Shown here: one piece after another, positions 59,739 to 64,000 of the stretch
Layout of the letters: each line of letters begins with the position of its first letter
Numbering within the stretch: position 1 is the stretch's first letter
NCBI GenBank assembly: GCA_900143615.1
Contig: FREU01000004.1
Coordinates: 1 to 64,000, forward strand
Direction: 5' to 3'
Source of the DNA: Rhodobacteraceae bacterium Alg231-30
Lineage (GTDB): Bacteria > Pseudomonadota > Alphaproteobacteria > Rhodobacterales > Rhodobacteraceae
DNA length: 64,000 nt
Program-made: the position numbers and the translations under genes
The notes under the pieces: model-generated
The model's database searches: none
The model's input: only the letters and a program-made list of their open reading frames with translations
What the model was told of the DNA's origin: nothing

Positions 59739-60731
59739 ATGGAAACGCCAACCATGACACAAGCCAAACACCAGCTGCCCCAAACTTTAGAACCGCGCAA
59801 TCCGGGGATGGACCTTGATCTTGATTGGGTGCGCAGTGCGCAGGCCAATACCTCCGCTATTGAACGTCGCGCAAAAACTCTGCCTGGTCGCCGCTCGGTC
59901 AAGAAAGATTATCAAGCTGCATGGCTGTGCCGTGCGATTTCTTGCATCGATCTGACCACACTTTCTGGCGACGACACAGAGGGCCGTGTACGTCGACTTT
60001 GCGCCAAAGCAGCTCAACCGGTACGCGCAGATGTACTGGATCAGCTTGGCATGGGCGGACTTACGACTGGCGCGGTCTGCGTCTATCACGATATGATTGA
60101 AACTGCCGTTGATGCGCTTCAAGGCACGGGCATTCCCGTCGCCGCCGTCTCAACCGGCTTTCCGGCGGGCCTGTCTCCCTATCATCTGCGTATTGCCGAA
60201 ATCGGTGAGAGCGTCAAAGCAGGCGCGGAAGAAATAGACATCGTCATTACCCGCCGCCACGTTTTACAAGGCAACTGGCAAGCGCTTTACGACGAAATGA
60301 AAGAGATGCGCACCGCCTGCGGAGACGCCCACGTCAAAGCGATTTTGGCAACTGGCGAACTTGGCACCTTGCGAAACGTTGCCCGCGCTTCGCTGGTCTG
60401 CATGATGGCCGGCGCAGATTTCATCAAAACGTCGACAGGTAAGGAGGGCGTTAACGCAACACTCCCCGTGAGCCTCGTAATGATCCGAGCCATCCGCGAC
60501 TATTATGATCGCACCGGATATCGCGTCGGCTACAAACCGGCGGGTGGCATCTCCAAAGCCAAAGACTCGCTCGTATACCTCAGCCTTATCAAAGACGAGC
60601 TGGGCGACCGTTGGCTACAACCCGACCTCTTTCGATTTGGCGCATCTTCGCTATTAGGCGACATTGAACGCCAACTAGAGCACCATGTCACAGGCCACTA
60701 TTCGGCCTCCTACCGCCACGCCATGGCCTAG
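59739..60731 (+). CDS. deoC: Deoxyribose-phosphate aldolase
   Basis: 330-residue DERA of the longer proteobacterial/animal type. The Schiff-base lysine lies in DFIKTSTGKEGVNATLP, the second lysine in GYRVGYKPAGGISKAKDSL, with ISCIDLTTLSGDDT near the start. It splits 2-deoxyribose 5-phosphate into acetaldehyde and glyceraldehyde 3-phosphate. The start is ATG 59739, with AGGAAAG upstream. It is divergent from sitA. The ALDH16 gene downstream probably oxidises the aldehyde product. Confidence 0.95.
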   Translation: METPTMTQAKHQLPQTLEPRNPGMDLDLDWVRSAQANTSAIERRAKTLPGRRSVKKDYQAAWLCRAISCIDLTTLSGDDTEGRVRRLCAKAAQPVRADVLDQLGMGGLTTGAVCVYHDMIETAVDALQGTGIPVAAVSTGFPAGLSPYHLRIAEIGESVKAGAEEIDIVITRRHVLQGNWQALYDEMKEMRTACGDAHVKAILATGELGTLRNVARASLVCMMAGADFIKTSTGKEGVNATLPVSLVMIRAIRDYYDRTGYRVGYKPAGGISKAKDSLVYLSLIKDELGDRWLQPDLFRFGASSLLGDIERQLEHHVTGHYSASYRHAMA

Positions 60732-60747
60732 AAGCGGGACCCAGCAG

Positions 60748-61116
60748 ATGCTGATCAAAACCATGCTTGCGGCCGTTATGATTGTTGGGCTGCTCCATAG
60801 CGCCAGTGCCAAAGACTACACCTGCCAAGACTGGGCGCACAACGACATGGCTGTGCCTGCGCTCAAGCAGTTTTCCGTCATGAAACGGATGATTGTCTAC
60901 AAAGACACAGGTGCCAGTGAAACGGTACGCCTGTCGTTTGGCACTTTGCGGCAAAACACTTATCTCGAAGAACACTCCGCTTTTATCGTTTACGGAAATA
61001 CTCAAAAACGCGGTGACGGTACGCCAGAGTTTGGCCCGAATATCACTGTTCAGAGAGTGTTCTACGATCCCGAGAAGCCAGAAATGGTTTCCACGACTTG
61101 CGAGGCAACACAATGA
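60748..61116 (+). CDS. Small exported protein of unknown function
   Basis: 122 residues. A clear signal peptide (MLIKTMLAAVMIVGLLHSAS, cleavage after SAKD or ASA) precedes a short mature domain of about 100 residues with two cysteines (CQDW near its start, TTCEATQ at its end) that could form a disulfide. I do not recognise the family. The start is ATG 60748, 16 bp after deoC. The stop overlaps the ALDH16 start by 4 bp (ATGA), so it is translated as part of the deoC-ALDH16 operon. Confidence 0.75.
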   Translation: MLIKTMLAAVMIVGLLHSASAKDYTCQDWAHNDMAVPALKQFSVMKRMIVYKDTGASETVRLSFGTLRQNTYLEEHSAFIVYGNTQKRGDGTPEFGPNITVQRVFYDPEKPEMVSTTCEATQ

Positions 61117-63455
61117 CCGTCAAAGAGATTTTTGAGACCATGGATTATGGCCCTGCCCCCGAGGACGCCAGCGACGCGCTGGCATGGATTGTCGACCAAG
61201 GCGCCGCATTTGGCCATTTCATCAACGGTGCATTCACCGACCCGCGCAAGGATTTTCAGTCCAAGAACCCGGCCAATGGAGAAACGCTGGCCGATCTGAC
61301 CCAAGCCTCGCAGGAAGAAGTCACCGCTGCCGTCAAGGCCGCCCGTAAAGCGCAGCCAAAATGGGAAGGACTTGGCGGCCATGGCCGTGCCAAATATCTT
61401 TACGCAATTGCGCGCCTCCTCCAGAAACACGCCCGTCTGTTTGCTGTTCTGGAAACGTTAGACAACGGCAAGCCGATCCGGGAAGCACGCGACATCGACA
61501 TTCCATTGGCACAGCGCCACTTCTATTATCACGTGGGCATGGCCCAACTGATGGCAAGTGAGATGCCAAACGCTCAAGCATTGGGTGTTTGCGGCCAGAT
61601 TATTCCTTGGAACTTCCCGCTGTTGATGCTCGCATGGAAGATTGCGCCCGCGCTTGCCACGGGCAACACCGTGGTGCTCAAACCTGCCGAATATACCTCG
61701 TTGACGGCGCTTTTGTTCGCCGACATCTGTCAGCAGGCCGGCTTGCCTGAAGGCGTGGTCAACATCCTCACAGGTGATGGCGCTGTTGGCGAAATGATTA
61801 CTGCGGCTGACGTGGATAAAATTGCTTTCACCGGCTCATCCGACGTGGGCAAACGCATCCGCACGGCCACCGCAGGAACAAGCAAGTCGCTCACCCTCGA
61901 ACTCGGTGGAAAATCTCCCTACATCGTATTTGACGACGCAGACATCGATTCAGCCATCGAAGGACTGGTGGACGCCATCTGGTTCAACCAAGGCCAAGTC
62001 TGCTGTGCAGGCTCGCGCCTCTTGGTGCAAGAAGGTATTGCCGAGCGATTTCATACCAAGCTCAAAGCACGCATGGATGGGCTGCGGATTGGCAACCCGC
62101 TCGACAAATGCATCGACGTCGGCGCGGTTGTAGATCCAGTGCAACTGCAAACCATCACCGACATGGTCGCAGCCAATACCGAAGGCGAAACTTACCAGCC
62201 CACACTCGACATGCCCGTCGAAGGTTGCTTCTACCCACCAACCCTGATCACTGGCCTCGCCCCCTCTGCGCGCCTGATGCAAGAAGAAATCTTCGGCCCC
62301 GTGTTGGTCTCCACCACCTTCCGCACCCCATCTGAGGCGGTGCAATTGGCAAATAACACGCGCTACGGCCTGGCCGCGACCCTGTGGTCAGAAAACGTAA
62401 ATCTCGCACTGGATATTGCCCCCAAATTGGTGGCAGGCGTGGTCTGGATCAACGCCACAAATCTGTTTGATGCCGCCGCAGGCTTTGGCGGCATGCGCGA
62501 GAGCGGCTATGGCCGTGAAGGCGGCTGGGAAGGGCTATCCGCTTACACCAAACCCAAAACCAGCAGCAAGCCGCTCAAACCTATCGAAGCTTTCCGCGGC
62601 GACAATGGTCCGGCCGATCCACTCGATCGAACGGCAAAGCTATATATCGGCGGCAAACAAACCCGCCCCGATGGCGGCTATTCGCAAAACGTCTACAGCA
62701 AATCCGGCGACTTGCTTGGCCAGGTGCCAATTGCCAACCGCAAAGATCTGCGCAACGCGGTCGAGGCCACCCAAGCCGCTAAGGGCTGGTCTAAAACCAC
62801 AGGCCACCTGCGCGCACAAATTTTGTATTACATCGCTGAAAACCTATCCGCGCGAGCTGACGAATTTGCCGCCCGCATCAACGCTCTCACAGGCGCGCGC
62901 AATGGGGCAAAAGAAGTTGAAGCCTCCATCAGCCGCCTTTTCACCTATGCGGCTTGGGCTGATAAATATGACGGGCAGGTGCACGGTGTGCCTATTCGCG
63001 GCGTAGCCTTGGCTATGAAGGAACCCTTGGGTGTGATCGGCGCAATTTGCCCAGACGAGGCCCCCCTCTTGGGACTCGTTTCAACCATGGCACCCGCCAT
63101 CGCCATGGGTAATCGGGTCATTCTGATAGCTTCCGAAGCTTTCCCGCTCGCGGCCACCGATTTCTATCAAGTGCTGGAAACGTCTGATGTCCCTGCCGGC
63201 GTGGTGAACATTTTGACTGGCACACATGCCGAGCTGGCCAAACCTTTGGCTGGTCACATGGATGTAGATGCGGTCTGGTCGTTCTCCTCCACCGATCTTG
63301 CGAAAGACATAGAAGCAAACAGCGCTGGAAATCTCAAACGCACTTGGGTCAACAACGCGCAGTCCCGCGATTGGGCCTCCACAGACGGCGAAACCCACAC
63401 CTTCCTACAAGCCGCAACCGACATCAAAAATATCTGGGTGCCCTACGGAGAATAA
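61113..63455 (+). CDS. Two-domain aldehyde dehydrogenase (ALDH16 type)
   Basis: 780 residues made of two ALDH units. Domain 1 (about 30-490) keeps [20 protein letters not shown], the [18 protein letters not shown] glutamate and the nucleophile in [18 protein letters not shown]. Domain 2 (about 500-780) starts [15 protein letters not shown], keeps [20 protein letters not shown] and ends NIWVPYGE, but has no catalytic cysteine and is truncated, so it is structural. This is the layout of bacterial ALDH16, whose structure is known from a Loktanella enzyme. It probably oxidises acetaldehyde or glyceraldehyde from deoxyribose breakdown. Confidence 0.92.
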   Translation: MTVKEIFETMDYGPAPEDASDALAWIVDQGAAFGHFINGAFTDPRKDFQSKNPANGETLADLTQASQEEVTAAVKAARKAQPKWEGLGGHGRAKYLYAIARLLQKHARLFAVLETLDNGKPIREARDIDIPLAQRHFYYHVGMAQLMASEMPNAQALGVCGQIIPWNFPLLMLAWKIAPALATGNTVVLKPAEYTSLTALLFADICQQAGLPEGVVNILTGDGAVGEMITAADVDKIAFTGSSDVGKRIRTATAGTSKSLTLELGGKSPYIVFDDADIDSAIEGLVDAIWFNQGQVCCAGSRLLVQEGIAERFHTKLKARMDGLRIGNPLDKCIDVGAVVDPVQLQTITDMVAANTEGETYQPTLDMPVEGCFYPPTLITGLAPSARLMQEEIFGPVLVSTTFRTPSEAVQLANNTRYGLAATLWSENVNLALDIAPKLVAGVVWINATNLFDAAAGFGGMRESGYGREGGWEGLSAYTKPKTSSKPLKPIEAFRGDNGPADPLDRTAKLYIGGKQTRPDGGYSQNVYSKSGDLLGQVPIANRKDLRNAVEATQAAKGWSKTTGHLRAQILYYIAENLSARADEFAARINALTGARNGAKEVEASISRLFTYAAWADKYDGQVHGVPIRGVALAMKEPLGVIGAICPDEAPLLGLVSTMAPAIAMGNRVILIASEAFPLAATDFYQVLETSDVPAGVVNILTGTHAELAKPLAGHMDVDAVWSFSSTDLAKDIEANSAGNLKRTWVNNAQSRDWASTDGETHTFLQAATDIKNIWVPYGE

Positions 63456-63500
63456 TCCCTGCGCGGACGACAAAACTGACCCCGCGACTTTTTGGTGCTC

Positions 63501-63551
63501 AAAATACCTCGGGGGAATCACAAGCTTGCTTGGGATGGGGGCAGCGCCCCC
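63501..63551 (-). repeat. Hairpin plus GAGGTATTTT motif downstream of DUF1674 gene
   Basis: GGGGGC (63537-63542) and GCCCCC (63546-63551) form a short perfect stem. On the minus strand it is followed about 25 nt later by CCCCCGAGGTATTTT (63501-63515). It lies between the stops of ALDH16 (plus) and the DUF1674 gene (minus). A related motif follows rmuC. It may act as a terminator or be a REP-type repeat. Confidence 0.55.
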
Positions 63552-63570
63552 GCCCTCTCACCTCTTCTCC

Positions 63571-63762
63571 TCAAAAATCAATGGCGATACCTTTTTTCTC
63601 CCAATCGCCATAACGCACGGGCTCCGGTCCGTCGCGCCCGCCCAATTCTGTGGGCATATCAACTGCCTTGGCGGTACGTCGCCGTTCTTCGGCTTCCGCC
63701 AGTGCGCGCTGCGCCGCAGGTGGCAGATCAGAAATGTCGTCTTTGGATGTTTGATCGCTCAT
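63571..63762 (-). CDS. DUF1674 protein (SDHAF4-like)
   Basis: 63-residue protein. The C-terminal EPVRYGDWEKKGIAIDF is the diagnostic motif of DUF1674/SDHAF4, whose mitochondrial members help assemble flavinylated succinate dehydrogenase. The N-terminal half is charged and probably disordered. No succinate dehydrogenase gene is in the window. It is divergent from rsmB, as in many Rhodobacterales genomes. Confidence 0.9.
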   Translation of the reverse strand: MSDQTSKDDISDLPPAAQRALAEAEERRRTAKAVDMPTELGGRDGPEPVRYGDWEKKGIAIDF

Positions 63763-63854
63763 AGCGGTTTTTCTCCGGTCGGGGTTCCTTTCGGGGGTCC
63801 CCCTTGATATACGCGCCCGTCCACCATCGGCAAGCCATCAAGGAGCCGCAGGCA

Positions 63855-64000
63855 ATGTCCAAGCCAACACAGCACAAAAACAAAGCCAATGCTGGCCCCA
63901 AAACCACGGCCAGCGCGGGAATGCAACCCCGACGTACTGCGGTCTATTTGCTGGATCAGATTCTAGGCGAAGGCCGTATGCTCTCCGAATTGATTGGATC
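63855..64000 (+). CDS. rsmB: 16S rRNA (cytosine-5) methyltransferase RsmB, N-terminus (partial)
   Basis: Only the first 48 codons are in the window; the gene runs off the right edge. After a charged lead, QPRRTAVYLLDQILGEGRML starts the NusB-like N-terminal domain of RsmB/Fmu proteins (R..A...L..VL..G..L). The product methylates C967 of 16S rRNA. Identification rests on this segment and on the adjacent DUF1674 gene. Confidence 0.75.
   Translation, partial: MSKPTQHKNKANAGPKTTASAGMQPRRTAVYLLDQILGEGRMLSELIG

Noticed and set aside
1-64000. CRISPR arrays, tRNA genes, prophage or insertion sequences
   Set aside because: None seen: no regularly spaced direct repeats, no tRNA cloverleaf recognised, no integrase, transposase or phage structural genes.

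Overview
The window is about 64 kb of moderately GC-rich, gene-dense DNA from an alphaproteobacterium of the Rhodobacterales, most likely the marine Roseobacter group. Support comes from the 5' end of a 16S rRNA gene at the left edge, from gene orders familiar in that group (gpmI-envC-ctpA-rppH, MoxR-DUF58-DUF4159, SitABCD, deoC-ALDH16, DUF1674 next to rsmB), and from Roseobacter-style intergenic repeats. I see no prophage, complete insertion sequence, CRISPR array or tRNA. The window looks chromosomal; I cannot name the genus.

Layout. 1-1089: start of a minus-strand rRNA operon with its leader and promoter. 1090-2886: a di-haem peroxidase and a divergent Sel1-repeat protein. 2951-10465: the most interesting catabolic locus. 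A TRAP importer, a flavin reductase, a YdhF-like aldo-keto reductase and an SsuD-like FMN monooxygenase form one minus-strand operon, divergent from a GntR regulator and a Gfo/Idh/MocA-fold enzyme. Together these match the parts list of an oxygenolytic sulfoquinovose pathway. 10481-13522: an ATP-grasp ligase, an inactive transglutaminase fused to a seven-helix membrane domain, and a retropepsin-like protease, a compact set of unknown function. 13783-24090: regulators, transporters and housekeeping enzymes (FghA, CsaA, DMT and MFS exporters, HAD phosphatase, ornithine cyclodeaminase-like enzyme, ZapE, ferric-reductase-like flavocytochrome).

24267-28718: a glycosyltransferase followed by a tightly coupled GT2 / LAB_N / GT39 / PAP2 set, probably building and transferring a lipid-linked sugar in the envelope. 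28722-33342: RppH, CtpA, EnvC and GpmI. 33437-40108: a MoxR/DUF58/BatA-type membrane complex. 40165-46924: DUF1285, hydroxypyruvate isomerase, DNA polymerase I and the two saccharopine dehydrogenases of lysine breakdown. 46976-48246: a quinone-reductase-like flavoprotein and a TetR regulator sharing three palindromic operators. 48275-52270: DUF3775, a SulP transporter and a class III aminotransferase. 52456-55572: MutL and RmuC. 55636-59549: a SitABCD-type manganese/zinc importer. 59739-63455: deoxyribose-phosphate aldolase, a small exported protein and a two-domain ALDH16. 63571-64000: DUF1674 and the start of rsmB.

Non-coding structure worth attention: an 11-bp tandem motif at two distant intergenic sites; two copies of a two-hairpin element whose stems differ in sequence but still pair; a nested FNR-like palindrome in the monooxygenase/GntR promoter; and several strong hairpins.
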